A stretch of DNA of 64,000 nucleotides, taken from positions 6,510,001 to 6,574,000 of the forward strand of contig NC_067203.1 of the NCBI RefSeq assembly GCF_026262505.1, written 5' to 3'. Below are positions 18,341 to 27,649 of this stretch, piece after piece. Within the stretch, counting starts at the first letter, position 1, and each line of letters starts with the position of its first letter. The notes under the pieces were generated by a model. That model was not told the DNA's origin and ran no database searches. It was given only the letters and a program-made list of their open reading frames with translations. The position numbers and the translations under genes were made by a program. The stretch is from Trichomonas vaginalis G3 (Eukaryota; Parabasalia; Trichomonadida; Trichomonadidae).

Positions 18341-18672
18341 TAATGCCTAATCAAGACATTCAATTAACAATAGTGAATTGCAAAGTATCTGTAAATATTA
18401 CATCGATCTATATAATGCATTATATCTGTTAAAAACGGAAAATGAAGAAGAATTAAACAAGATTTACAATATGATCAAAACAGAATTGATTGATTCAAAG
18501 AAATATCTTCCAAAACATTATAAATGATATTTTTTGATATCATTCTGTATAATAATGGCTATGCAAAGTCTTATTCATCTCTTGCCAAACCAATATCTGA
18601 TGAATATAATGTCAAAGTGGTCAGCAATGTCTCAAAGATTTCAAACTATTATTACCTTGTGCTCTGATAAAA
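18341..18672 (+). pseudogene. Remnant of an ankyrin-protein head (DUF3447-type)
   Basis: Reading this stretch gives segments such as YYIDLYNALYLLKTE and IYNMIKTELIDSKKY, clearly related to the head of the intact protein coded at 48416-49741 (YYIDAYRTLYQLKTE, IYKMIKTELIDSMKY). An early frame shift and stops follow around 18520, then further recognisable but out-of-frame pieces, and the match ends near 18672. It is a third, dead copy of this ankyrin gene family in the window. It lies just downstream of a different ankyrin gene of opposite orientation. Confidence 0.75.
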
Positions 18673-18725
18673 AAAATTTGAATCAACTAGCGAAGTTGTA
18701 TTTTTAGGTAAAATTACTGATTAGA

Positions 18726-19766
18726 TTACTTGGCTCCAATAGATATTAGATAATTTCTTGTCATACCTTTTGCCACTGAGAGTGCTGTGCTTCCTCCTAT
18801 AGTCTTTGCTTCTTTATTAGCTCCAACAGAGATAAGATATTGAACAACTTCAAGACAACCAAATCTTGATGCATAAATGAGTGGAGTATATCCATCATTA
18901 TCCTTTGCTTCTTTATCAGCTCCAACAGAGATAAGATATTGAACAACTTCAAGATGACCAAGTATTGATGCAATAATGAGTGGAGTCCATCCAGCATTAT
19001 CCTTTGCTTCTTTATTAGCTCCAACAAAGATAAGATATTTAACAACTTCAAGATGACCATTAGCTGATGCATGAATGAGTGGAGTATATCCAAAATGATC
19101 CTTTGCTTCTTTATCACAGCCACATTCAATTAGTGATTTGATAAGATTAAGATTTCCTTTTTCACTTGCAATATGAAGTACATTCTTTTTATACTCTGTT
19201 GTCTTTTGCCAAAGTCCTTCTTTACAAGCCTTTGAAATCATTTCGCGATTGCCTTTAGAAGAAAGCTCTTCAAAGAATTGGTAAACACTATCAAAATTAT
19301 GAGATTTCTTAAGGGATGAGATTTTAGTTAAAAGATCTCGTGAATGATTGATGTTATCTTGTGTTCGATTCTGTTCAATTTGAAATGATTGGATTTGTTC
19401 TTGAGATTTTGTGATTTCCTCTATAGGATTACGCGTTTCATTATTATTTACCTCTAAAAAATCAATGATACCATCAAATATTGTGAATTTCAAGTATTCT
19501 TTGACTGATTTAAGAACCGAAAAGACGTCGTCGATGTTTTGGATAGTAACATTCGCATTTCGTGTGCATTTGTATAATTTGTTGGCGCTGATAGTTGGTG
19601 ATGATTGTTTGAGAAGAGAAACGAACTGAGTTGTAGTTAATTTGGAATATCTCATGATTTTTTTGATGTCTTCGAGCTCGAATGTATCAAAAAGATTTTC
19701 ATTTCGAATGTAATCATCGATGTGAGCACCAATGTATTTGAAATCCAGAGTAAGACCTCGACTCAT
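18726..19766 (-). CDS. Ankyrin-repeat protein with trichomonad-type helical head
   Basis: 346 residues. Residues 1-105 form a helical head typical of large trichomonad ankyrin families (IDDYIRNENLFDTFELEDI, then a SLLKQSSPTISANKLY segment). Residues 106-190 are a polar linker with a short coiled coil. From about 193 to 346 there are four full ankyrin repeats and a partial fifth of 33 residues, for example GYTPLIHASANGHLEVVKYL. Repeats 2 to 4 are very similar in DNA, pointing to recent duplication. Ankyrin repeats mediate protein binding; the partner is unknown. Confidence 0.8.
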   Translation of the reverse strand: MSRGLTLDFKYIGAHIDDYIRNENLFDTFELEDIKKIMRYSKLTTTQFVSLLKQSSPTISANKLYKCTRNANVTIQNIDDVFSVLKSVKEYLKFTIFDGIIDFLEVNNNETRNPIEEITKSQEQIQSFQIEQNRTQDNINHSRDLLTKISSLKKSHNFDSVYQFFEELSSKGNREMISKACKEGLWQKTTEYKKNVLHIASEKGNLNLIKSLIECGCDKEAKDHFGYTPLIHASANGHLEVVKYLIFVGANKEAKDNAGWTPLIIASILGHLEVVQYLISVGADKEAKDNDGYTPLIYASRFGCLEVVQYLISVGANKEAKTIGGSTALSVAKGMTRNYLISIGAK

Positions 19767-20563
19767 TATAAAAATTTTGTAACTTTACAAAAAATCTGAA
19801 AAATATCAGAAATCGAAATTTTGCTCACAATTAAAGAATATAACTTAAAGTGGCTGTATCCGGTTGATAAATTCAAAATCTGGGAAAGGTCCCTCCGAAA
19901 TAAAAATTCTTCTAAAAAATATCGGGCTTCCAGAGGAAGAACTAGCCCCTCCACCATATGGCCATCTCCGTCCATGAACGGCACAAGTCAAAACAACCTA
20001 ATATGAAATTTGCCCTATATTAGTTTTTCCTTTTTCTTTCTTTTCCACCTTTTTCCTTTTATTTTCCTCTCCCCATTCTGCTTTTTTCTTTATTTGTTTA
20101 TTACTTCTTGATATTATTTTTTTTTTTTCAAAAACTTTACAATCATACTGAAAAATATTACACTTTTTACAGTAGATAAAAATTTATTATTGAATTTGTT
20201 ATCGATTGATCATGTTTTATTTGAAATTAATTTATAATCCAGATTTAGAGAAGTAATAAAAGATCGAAATTATTATGTATGCTTCCTTTAGAAGCATCAG
20301 TCGAAAGGTTATTCCACTTTTTAAAGTATAAGTTTATCTAACGACTGGCGTGAAGCATATTGTAAAACAGAGTTGAAGTAACTTTACTTCTCAATTGATT
20401 GTGTGAAAATGTGATATTTTCTGTCTGAAAACGTTATTAAAAAACCACTATGTAATAACAGATGCAGCTATTATAGCGTTTTACTATTAAAACAAGGATT
20501 TATTGATTTTGTAAGAGCTTGTCACCCTTAAAAAAATTTAGATAAATTAACAAACAATTTTTT
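19767..20563. other. Intergenic stretch with a possible decayed MITE
   Basis: About 800 bases, partly T- and pyrimidine-rich at 20025-20130. Near 20345-20360 there is a GACTGGCGTGAAGC sequence like the conserved middle of MITE family 1 (GGCGTGAAGCG at 27571 and, on the other strand, 18010), so a decayed copy may lie here, but I cannot define its ends. A less AT-rich patch at 19880-19990 has an open frame on the minus strand that I do not believe is a gene. Confidence 0.4.
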
Positions 20564-21928
20564 TTATTTCTTGATATGTTGAATGTATTGTTCAGCTGTT
20601 CCATCAGGGTTTTCAAGCTGCCAATCGATCATCTGTTTGATTAAGTCTCCCATTTGAGGGCCAGGTTTAATTCCGAGTGCCTGGGCGAGTTGGTTTCCTC
20701 TCATCAAAGGTTTCATCAAATAAGCTTCTCCAAGATTTTCCTTTGCGATGAAAGGCTTCAAATTATTAATAAATGAAATAATCAAGTTCGGTTCGAACAA
20801 CAAATACTGGACAAGAGGCCACATAGGTCCTACTTCCATAACGAAATGTCCGACATCAACTCTGTTTAGGTCTGAAAATGACTTCACTTTTTCAGCACCA
20901 TTCAAAATTTTGACACAAGCCGAAACCACTTCTGCCTGGTATTTCATTCCTCTCAACACAGCGAACTCTACAGCAGGGACCATCTGGTTCTTCCTCACTG
21001 TGTCTTTTATCTTTGGAGCGGTCATCAATGGCTGGAAAATGCTCGCCAAAAGAACTGTTGACTTTTCTTCTGTTAAATTGCGTTCTGAGAGCTTAACACG
21101 CTTTGCAGCTTCAAATGGATCAATGGAGAATGACTTGGATGGGTCAAATACCGATTGGAACATGCCGGCTTCTGCAATCCAAGTGACATACTTGTATGCA
21201 AGCGGTCCTTCAAGGGCTTTCGTAATTTCGAGGTTAGCACGTTCGGCTGTGACCTTTACTTCGTATTCTGAGCGAGCACTGGCTGCTGAAGGAATGATAT
21301 CTTCATGAAGATTGAAATCATAACGGGCTCCGAATCTGAAAATACGGAGGATGCGTAGAGGATCGTCTAAGAAGCTCTGACCAGCAGGTTGTGGAGTCCT
21401 AAGTAAGCGGTTTTCAAGATCTGGAATTCCATTTGTAAAATCTTCGACTTTGAATGTATTTATGTTAAGAAAAATAGAGTTAATTGTAACATCTCGCCTT
21501 ATTGCATCTTGTTGGGGTGTTCCAACGGTGATAACTGGAATTCTTGAGTCAGTAGAATAATCATCCCAGCGAAGACCGCAAATATCAATGTAAAACTCAG
21601 GAGTTAAGTATACTTTAGCAGATCCAATGTGAGCGGATTGATCTGGATTTGCCATAACAACTAAATCCGGAAATTCAGCTTTTGATGCTACTTTTTTGAT
21701 TTTATTCGCAAAAGTGAGACCATCAGTTCCCTCTATGCTGAAATCTATATCATCCGAATGAGAGCCAAGGAGTTTGTCTCTTACCCATCCACCAACTATT
21801 CTAGCAATTACAGTTTGTGGGGCAAAAGACTCACATGTCTTCTTTATTAGTTCAATTACTTGCTTTTCGAAAGGAGTTAGGAGTTCGCCCTTCTCGAGAA
21901 GCTCTTTGTTGGTCTGAACAATCGACAT
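20564..21928 (-). CDS. CCA-adding tRNA nucleotidyltransferase
   Basis: 454 residues. It adds CCA to tRNA 3' ends. The nucleotidyltransferase motif GGWVRD lies at residues 46-51 and the two catalytic aspartates in SDDIDF at about 58-63. Further family signatures are RRDVTINSI (about 155-163), the DDPLRILRIFRFGARYDF segment (about 193-210) and a C-terminal LGIKPGPQMGDL motif typical of class II enzymes. Length matches eukaryotic Cca1/TRNT1. All catalytic residues I can check are kept, so an active enzyme is expected. The end YIQHIKK is close to the usual end of the family. A single enzyme of this type usually serves nucleus, cytosol and organelle. Confidence 0.93.
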   Translation of the reverse strand: MSIVQTNKELLEKGELLTPFEKQVIELIKKTCESFAPQTVIARIVGGWVRDKLLGSHSDDIDFSIEGTDGLTFANKIKKVASKAEFPDLVVMANPDQSAHIGSAKVYLTPEFYIDICGLRWDDYSTDSRIPVITVGTPQQDAIRRDVTINSIFLNINTFKVEDFTNGIPDLENRLLRTPQPAGQSFLDDPLRILRIFRFGARYDFNLHEDIIPSAASARSEYEVKVTAERANLEITKALEGPLAYKYVTWIAEAGMFQSVFDPSKSFSIDPFEAAKRVKLSERNLTEEKSTVLLASIFQPLMTAPKIKDTVRKNQMVPAVEFAVLRGMKYQAEVVSACVKILNGAEKVKSFSDLNRVDVGHFVMEVGPMWPLVQYLLFEPNLIISFINNLKPFIAKENLGEAYLMKPLMRGNQLAQALGIKPGPQMGDLIKQMIDWQLENPDGTAEQYIQHIKK

Positions 21929-22097
21929 CTTAAAAAATTATTTTTTTATGATCAAAAATTTTTGAAAATTCTAAAAAATTTAGAGTCAAATCCTTGGAAT
22001 TTAACCAAATAACGGGGTAATGCCTTTGCTCAAAGTCATTTACAGACCTACTGAAAGACATTACAACACACGTATATACCGTAACCCAATTTTTTCA

Positions 22098-22355
22098 TGA
22101 AATTTTGAACTTGAAGATGGGCGCACTGTATATGTTAACGAGAAGATGAGATCTTGCTACGGTAACAATAGGCTAACTTCATATGATATTTACATTTATG
22201 CTGTGTTTTTTGATGGCACAAATGAAATTCCTTTTAATAAAAATTCTGGCCATGTCAAACTTACTGATGGAAGAACCGCTTTAGTTGGTAGCGACAACTA
22301 TTTGAGAATCATTTACCGGTTTTTGAATGTGGAATCCTTTATTAATATGATTTAA
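22098..22355 (+). pseudogene. Short protein fragment, probably a gene remnant
   Basis: An open stretch of about 85 codons with non-random protein-like sequence (ELEDGRTVYVNEK, then SGHVKLTDGRTALVGSDN). The two DGRT segments hint at two copies of a short repeat of about 48 residues. An internal ATG at 22146 could start a 69-residue product, but the protein-like reading begins upstream of it without a start. I do not recognise the family; a leftover of a larger repeat protein is the simplest reading. Confidence 0.35.
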
Positions 22356-22560
22356 TAGATGTTAAAACGATATTTATGTGTCTATTGTGAGAAGTAAAAG
22401 AAAACTTTGATTGAGGAAGATTGTTAGGAACATGTGATTTAAATGAATTTATCATTTTTCATGCATATATTGCCTGACCCATTGATTAACCAACAAGAAA
22501 TTGCATTTTACAGATAATATATGAAATATTTATAAACAAAACATAGCATTAGGAAACAAA

Positions 22561-23532
22561 TTAAGGAAGTGAATAAATTTGTGCAACCTTATGGAAGAGA
22601 TCACTTGAATATTTCTTTTGGATGAATTTGGATTCTTGGCGACTTTGTTGGCTGAGCATATTCTTGATCTCTTTTAAGCACTCACTTAAAACAGGTTCAG
22701 AGTACCTAGTGTAGCCTTCAAGCCTAGGTGTCCATGGTTCTTGATGCCAAGCAATACGTGATGTATATATTGCTGCAGCTGCCATTAAGGAAAAGTTCTT
22801 TCCGAAAAAGAATTCGGAGGTTTGGCATAATTCAAGGATGTAGCGCGAATAAAGAAGGAAATCTTGTTCTTCATCTTCTATACGCTGGAAAATAGTTAAA
22901 AAGAAAAGTCCTGTTCCGAAAATTGTACCGTATTTGGTAGCATTACTAACTTCGATCTCAGCAGCGAACAATTCCTCTTTAGAAAACCTGTTCTTAGTAA
23001 GGCATACAAGATCATCAGATTGAGCTGGGAAAATGTCTTCAATTTTTGAAGATATTAAAAATGTAGCGCAAGCATAGAGCATTAACTTATTCTTAGGAAC
23101 TTGTATGGACGTAAGGACTTGATCAAATAAACCTATAAATCTATAAATTGTATTTGTCGTAAGACCGAGCTTATAATGAATTAAAATCATTTTATCGATC
23201 ATTATATTTCTATCACGGAACGTAATTTCATTTTGATTAAATTTGATGGTAGATCTCGATTTCTCTTTCTCTCTTAAAGTTTTATAAATAATATGCTGAT
23301 ATGGACAAACATCCAAAGCGTCCGATGGATCGCCTATTTGACACGTCATAAATCTGAAATCAAATTCTCCACTGTAGTCATCATTGTCATCAATTAATGC
23401 TTGAGAAGTTGAACGTAAAATCGATGGTTTCACAGATGCTTCTTGATTTGCATGTCTCCTTGGCTTTACTGCGCTGTACTCTGCAATGCTATTCCTCCTC
23501 ACACCGAGTGGCTGCCTTGCTGGACGCGACAT
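22561..23532 (-). CDS. Cyclin (mitotic A/B-like)
   Basis: 323 residues. After a basic, disordered head of about 60 residues (SRPARQPLGVRRNS), the cyclin box begins near residue 90: FRDRNIMIDKMILIHYKLGL, NTIYRFIGLFDQVL, then YACATFLISSKIEDIFP, which matches the helix 3 SSKYEE-type signature of A/B cyclins. A second, more divergent cyclin fold with LMAAAAIYTSRIAW follows. No clear destruction box of RxxLxxIxN type is seen, though RQPLGVRRN at the start is close. Cyclins activate cyclin-dependent kinases. Which phase it acts in cannot be said from the sequence. Confidence 0.8.
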   Translation of the reverse strand: MSRPARQPLGVRRNSIAEYSAVKPRRHANQEASVKPSILRSTSQALIDDNDDYSGEFDFRFMTCQIGDPSDALDVCPYQHIIYKTLREKEKSRSTIKFNQNEITFRDRNIMIDKMILIHYKLGLTTNTIYRFIGLFDQVLTSIQVPKNKLMLYACATFLISSKIEDIFPAQSDDLVCLTKNRFSKEELFAAEIEVSNATKYGTIFGTGLFFLTIFQRIEDEEQDFLLYSRYILELCQTSEFFFGKNFSLMAAAAIYTSRIAWHQEPWTPRLEGYTRYSEPVLSECLKEIKNMLSQQSRQESKFIQKKYSSDLFHKVAQIYSLP

Positions 23533-24035
23533 CGCAATGAAAATAATGATGTACGTTTAAAAAATTACAGTTGAATTTTGATGGATTTTAGAATTCAATT
23601 TTATTCCTATCTATATGAATAAGCACATGCAGAGCTCTGATTATTTCCTTCGAAATGGCAAGACTACACTTGAAAATTTTCCGATTGAGAAAATCATCGG
23701 TATAATTAAAAATCAACTGATGAGAATAGAATACTTATTATATATTGTTAAAAGTCGATGCAAAATTATACTTTTGAAGGCCAAAATGGTCTCAATATTT
23801 ATCTGCAAAATTAATTTGTTTTTTTTACCAAAACTGTTATTCAGATCTAATGTTTTAGCATATATGTATCTCTATCACTATGATAATATTATCTCAAATA
23901 AAACAAATCAATTTTGATAAAATATTTTTTGATTAATTATAATAAGTATATAGATTTAAAACAACAATAACATAGTATCATTTGATTTGAGATCAATATT
24001 AACTTTCAAGTGCTGGTTTCCATATTTGGGCTAAA
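23533..24035. other. Intergenic stretch, no supported gene
   Basis: About 500 AT-rich bases between cyclin and the nucleoplasmin-like gene. A 100-codon frame at 23615 is lysine-, isoleucine- and leucine-rich, has no Initiator, and reads like translated AT-rich spacer. Confidence 0.5.
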
Positions 24036-24383
24036 TTAGTTGTAACCAAGGGCAAAACTAGATGGAGATATTGTAGGATTCGAAGAACTTTCTTCTTTAG
24101 GAACATAATATCCTGAAATGAAAATAGATGTTGAACCAGCAACGCGGAAACCAACTTCTGTCTTTGTTAATATTAAAATATTTAAATCTGCTGAAGTTTC
24201 AACTGAATTTAGCTGACATAATGGAACTTCTCTGTTACCTAATTTGAAAAATAATCTAGCAAGTGAGGATTCATTAGCATCGGGGTTAATAACAGCACGA
24301 GTAAGCTTCAAATCATCTTCTAATGTTGTTATATATTTCATTCCGCTTTTGATTTCTAAGCCGAAGAAACATAGCTGTGACAT
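24036..24383 (-). CDS. Nucleoplasmin-like domain protein (FKBP39-head type)
   Basis: 115 residues from the ATG at 24383. The sequence starts FFGLEIKSGMKY, with strands at LKLTRAVIN, ARLFFKLG, VPLCQLN, LNILILTKTEVGFRVAGST and an end IFISGYYVPKEESS. This series matches the nucleoplasmin-like beta barrel found at the head of nuclear FK506-binding proteins (FWGLExKPG, LCxL, F.V.GS..I.LTGYY). No prolyl isomerase domain follows; a short serine-rich tail ends the protein. Such domains form pentamers and act as histone chaperones. The chosen ATG is preceded on the minus strand by TCATCATATTG, a good trichomonad Initiator (24384-24394). Confidence 0.65.
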   Translation of the reverse strand: MSQLCFFGLEIKSGMKYITTLEDDLKLTRAVINPDANESSLARLFFKLGNREVPLCQLNSVETSADLNILILTKTEVGFRVAGSTSIFISGYYVPKEESSSNPTISPSSFALGYN

Positions 24384-24394
24384 CAATATGATGA
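24384..24394 (-). promoter_or_regulatory. Initiator element, nucleoplasmin-like gene
   Basis: Minus-strand TCATCATATTG ends directly before the ATG at 24383. Trichomonad core promoters are Initiators of TCA-pyrimidine-W type placed within about 20 bases of the start codon. Confidence 0.5.
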
Positions 24395-24407
24395 AATAGG
24401 AAACCAA

Positions 24408-24749
24408 TGCCTTGAATCAATATTCGGATAACTAATAAACATACGCATCATTGTATTAAGACTTTTCCATGCATTGAGTTAATATATGTTATTATTAATT
24501 ACACTAAATTCTTAATTTGACAATGAATTGTTTTAAGTTTTGTGCCATATTCTTTAAATCTTAATGGATTTTGTAGTATATTGAAAAATTTATTTTGATA
24601 AAATTTTTTTCATGTTCAACATCTCTTTATCTCAGCAATTCAACTTTGTACAGAACCACTCTTTTCTATTCTTCGACTTTCTAATTATGGCGTAATATTC
24701 GTATTTTTAAACGTCCACCAAGATTTTCGTTTAGGTTTTTTATTTGAAA
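24408..24749. other. Divergent intergenic region
   Basis: About 340 AT-rich bases between two divergent genes. No repeat or RNA is recognised; it should hold both promoters. Confidence 0.4.
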
Positions 24750-27380
24750 ATGGATGAGATTGACTTAAGTTCTTGCTCCTTTTCAGAGGACATGGATGAA
24801 AATATACCTGATGATACAATAGATGCTCCTGATATTCAAAATCTTCAACTTGAAAACTCCAGACTTCAAGAAATTAATTCACAACTTCAAACATCAATCG
24901 AAGGCCTTAAAAATCAATTGAAAGAGGCTTTAGATGCAGCAAATGCAACAAAAGGCATATTAAATCAACTCCAAACACTTAAATCACAATTAAACGAAGC
25001 GAATGAAAAAAACTCCCAATTAACTCAACAAGTTAACGACTTAGCATCTGATGGAAACAATGCTTCCAACAGAAATGTTCAGCAAATTGCTGCCCTTGAA
25101 AGTGAAAGAGATCAAATTAACGAAGAATTACGTGTTATGACAGAGCAAAGAAATAAACTCAGAGCTGATAAGCAGTCACTTAAAATGGAAATCGATGAAA
25201 AATCTCTTGTTATCGAAGAGCTTTATGGAAAAGTTGAAAAATCTAAGCTTTTCAAGAAGAAGATGCAAGCAAAAACAACTGAATTTGCAAATGCGATTAC
25301 TACACTGCAAGGCCAATTGGAATCTACTCAGCTTGAACTTCAGAAAGAGCAAAATGAAAAAACTACTTTGAATCAAGACATTGATTCACTTAAGATTAAG
25401 ATCAATGAACAAAATCAAACAATTAATGACCTTAACAACCAAATTGCTACACTTAAAGAACATTTAGAAACTAAAGACAACGCTTTCTCTCAAATTGAAG
25501 AACAGTTCAACTCACAGTGTACTGAAATAGAAGACATGACAAAAGAGAAACAGAGAATCATTATTCTTCTTCAGAAACAGTCATCTGCTCTTGCAACTTC
25601 AGAGTATAAAATTGAATCTCTTCAGAAGGAGATCCAAATGATTAATAACAAGAACAATCAAAAAGCAACACGCACAGTTGCAAAGAATACCGAGATTCTT
25701 GAACTCAAAATCCCATTTGAAGGTGAAATTGGCGACAATTGCGAAAGAATAGTCAAACAGATTCAATTCCAGCCAATGCAAAGAGTTCAAATGATCTTGA
25801 ATGAAGCTGGAACCTATATTAACGAACTTGAATGCGAATTGAAAGAATTAAAGAATTCTCATGATCAAATTCTCAAAGAAGTTCAAAACTATCAAGATAC
25901 AGCAGAGACATGGCGCCAAATTGTTGCCGCTGTCTCCGAAAACCTCAGGCAACTTGCAAAATGCAATGAAAATGAAGAATTCACAGAATTTATGACACAA
26001 AAATGTGGCGAAATCGATCCACTTATCAGAGAACGTGTCATGGGCGATCAGCATTTCATTTCTAATGATTTCTTCTTCTCAGACGATATCACAAAGAAGA
26101 AGACAGAGATCCAAACAATTGCAGATCAATCAGATACAACATTTGCAATTCTAACATCACAGTTCCTTTCAAATGTATACCTTAGACAACAAATTGCATC
26201 AAAGAACGTAATTCAGGCACAACCCGCAACTGATTCTACTTCTCAAGTCAATGTTGTTGAAAGATCCCTTCCAACAAATGAAGTTTCTGCTGCAGTTTCA
26301 ACATTTGATGATGGACAAATGACATTCCAAGAATTGAAAGACAAACTCCAAAAGACGACAAAGACAGCTAATCAACTCAAAGCCCAGCTTCGTAAATCTC
26401 AGAATGCCCAAATGGAGTTACAAAAGGCAGATAATGATCAGAAGCAACAAATTGCACAGTTACAGATCCAAAGAGATGACTTGAAGAGTCAGCTTGATGT
26501 CGCAAATATGAAACTTCAAGTTGCACAAACAACAAAGATGACAGATGAGAATTCTCCTACTGTCACAAAAGAAATCATTGAAAAGATGAAAGAAACAGAT
26601 GAAAAGAGGAAACTAGATATGAAGAAACTTGAAGATGAGTTAAGATTGAAAACAGAAGAATGCAATACTCTTTCAATGCTATTAAAGAAGACCCAGGTTG
26701 AGAACACAACATCAATTGTTACTAAGAACAAACAGATCAAACGCCAAGAAGAAAGTTTCAGAAGAGAAATTGAAACACTTAATGATCAAATTGCATCAAT
26801 AGCTCAAGAATCAGAAGAAAAGAGGAAGAGACAACGCAGGAAAGAGAAGCAGCTTGAACAACAACATCAAGCTATTATTAAAGAAATGCAACAATCATTT
26901 GATTCATCAAAACAAGTTCTCAACCAAACAATCGAGCAACTTAAGGAGAAAGCTCAAACAGCTAATGAAACAACACAGAAAGTTCTTCAGCAGATGTCGC
27001 AAATTGAACAACAGAATCAACAGCTCAAGAATGAAAATACTCAACTCAACACAGCTGTCAAAAAGATTCAATCAGAGATGAATACTCTCAAGAATCAAGT
27101 TAATAAAGAAAAGCAGCAACTTAATGGCCAACTTGCTGCACAAACAATGGTGTTTGAAGCTAAGATGCAAAAGGCATCTAAAGAAGCAAATGCTAATGCT
27201 GAAAAACGCGTAAATAACTTCCTTGAGATCATCAAAGAATCACTCGGATCAATGTATGATTTCGATGAAGATTTTGATGAAGAATCTCTCCACCAACTTG
27301 TTGAAATGGTCAAAAATGACTTAGATAAACTGAACTACTTCCAAACAGAGGCAACTAAGTTTACATCTGATAAGAAATGA
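24750..27380 (+). CDS. Long coiled-coil protein
   Basis: 876 residues from the ATG at 24750. Residues 1-28 are acidic (DEIDLSSCSFSEDMDEN). About 30-300 and 520-830 are almost unbroken coiled coil rich in Gln, Glu, Lys, Asn and Leu. About 310-500 form a less charged, globular-looking middle (FEGEIGDNCERIVKQIQFQP; RQIVAAVSENLRQLAKC). A small C-terminal region (about 835-876) is acidic with DFDEDFDEESLHQLVEMV. Proteins of this build in trichomonads are often annotated as viral A-type inclusion or myosin-like, which is only coiled-coil similarity. A role as cytoskeletal, centrosomal or Golgi tether is possible. I do not recognise a defined family. Confidence 0.8.
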   Translation: MDEIDLSSCSFSEDMDENIPDDTIDAPDIQNLQLENSRLQEINSQLQTSIEGLKNQLKEALDAANATKGILNQLQTLKSQLNEANEKNSQLTQQVNDLASDGNNASNRNVQQIAALESERDQINEELRVMTEQRNKLRADKQSLKMEIDEKSLVIEELYGKVEKSKLFKKKMQAKTTEFANAITTLQGQLESTQLELQKEQNEKTTLNQDIDSLKIKINEQNQTINDLNNQIATLKEHLETKDNAFSQIEEQFNSQCTEIEDMTKEKQRIIILLQKQSSALATSEYKIESLQKEIQMINNKNNQKATRTVAKNTEILELKIPFEGEIGDNCERIVKQIQFQPMQRVQMILNEAGTYINELECELKELKNSHDQILKEVQNYQDTAETWRQIVAAVSENLRQLAKCNENEEFTEFMTQKCGEIDPLIRERVMGDQHFISNDFFFSDDITKKKTEIQTIADQSDTTFAILTSQFLSNVYLRQQIASKNVIQAQPATDSTSQVNVVERSLPTNEVSAAVSTFDDGQMTFQELKDKLQKTTKTANQLKAQLRKSQNAQMELQKADNDQKQQIAQLQIQRDDLKSQLDVANMKLQVAQTTKMTDENSPTVTKEIIEKMKETDEKRKLDMKKLEDELRLKTEECNTLSMLLKKTQVENTTSIVTKNKQIKRQEESFRREIETLNDQIASIAQESEEKRKRQRRKEKQLEQQHQAIIKEMQQSFDSSKQVLNQTIEQLKEKAQTANETTQKVLQQMSQIEQQNQQLKNENTQLNTAVKKIQSEMNTLKNQVNKEKQQLNGQLAAQTMVFEAKMQKASKEANANAEKRVNNFLEIIKESLGSMYDFDEDFDEESLHQLVEMVKNDLDKLNYFQTEATKFTSDKK

Positions 27381-27527
27381 ACTTACCATCTCTACTATTA
27401 TGTTTGATTTATCCGATTTTTTTAATTGTAAATTCATAAATTTATTATCTGATAAACGATTTTTAGGAAATTTTGTAATATTTCAGCCTAAATGAAGAAA
27501 ACAGAAGAATGAGTTTAAGTTTTTTTA

Positions 27528-27649
27528 AGGCTGCACTTACGCCCATCTGACTGTAATTCAAATTTTTGACAACCGGCGTGAAGCGCCATTGAAATTTAAC
27601 CTTAAACATATGAATTAAAGGCCCTGTCATAGGGGTGTAAGTACACCCT
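27528..27649. mobile_element. Small TA-flanked MITE, family 1
   Basis: Ends AGGCTGCACTTACGCCC and AGGGGTGTAAGTACACCCT are an inverted repeat flanked by TA (27526-27527 and 27650-27651). Its sequence aligns with the reverse complement of the element at 17945-18046. It lies only five bases from the flanking TA of hairpin repeat copy B. Confidence 0.8.

Noticed and set aside
19880-19990. GC-richer patch considered as an RNA gene
   Set aside because: I could not fold it into a tRNA or match it to a known RNA, and there is no repeat elsewhere in the window.
23615-23917. A 100-codon frame upstream of the cyclin gene
   Set aside because: Composition is that of translated AT-rich spacer (Ile, Leu, Lys, Tyr), with no domain and no Initiator.
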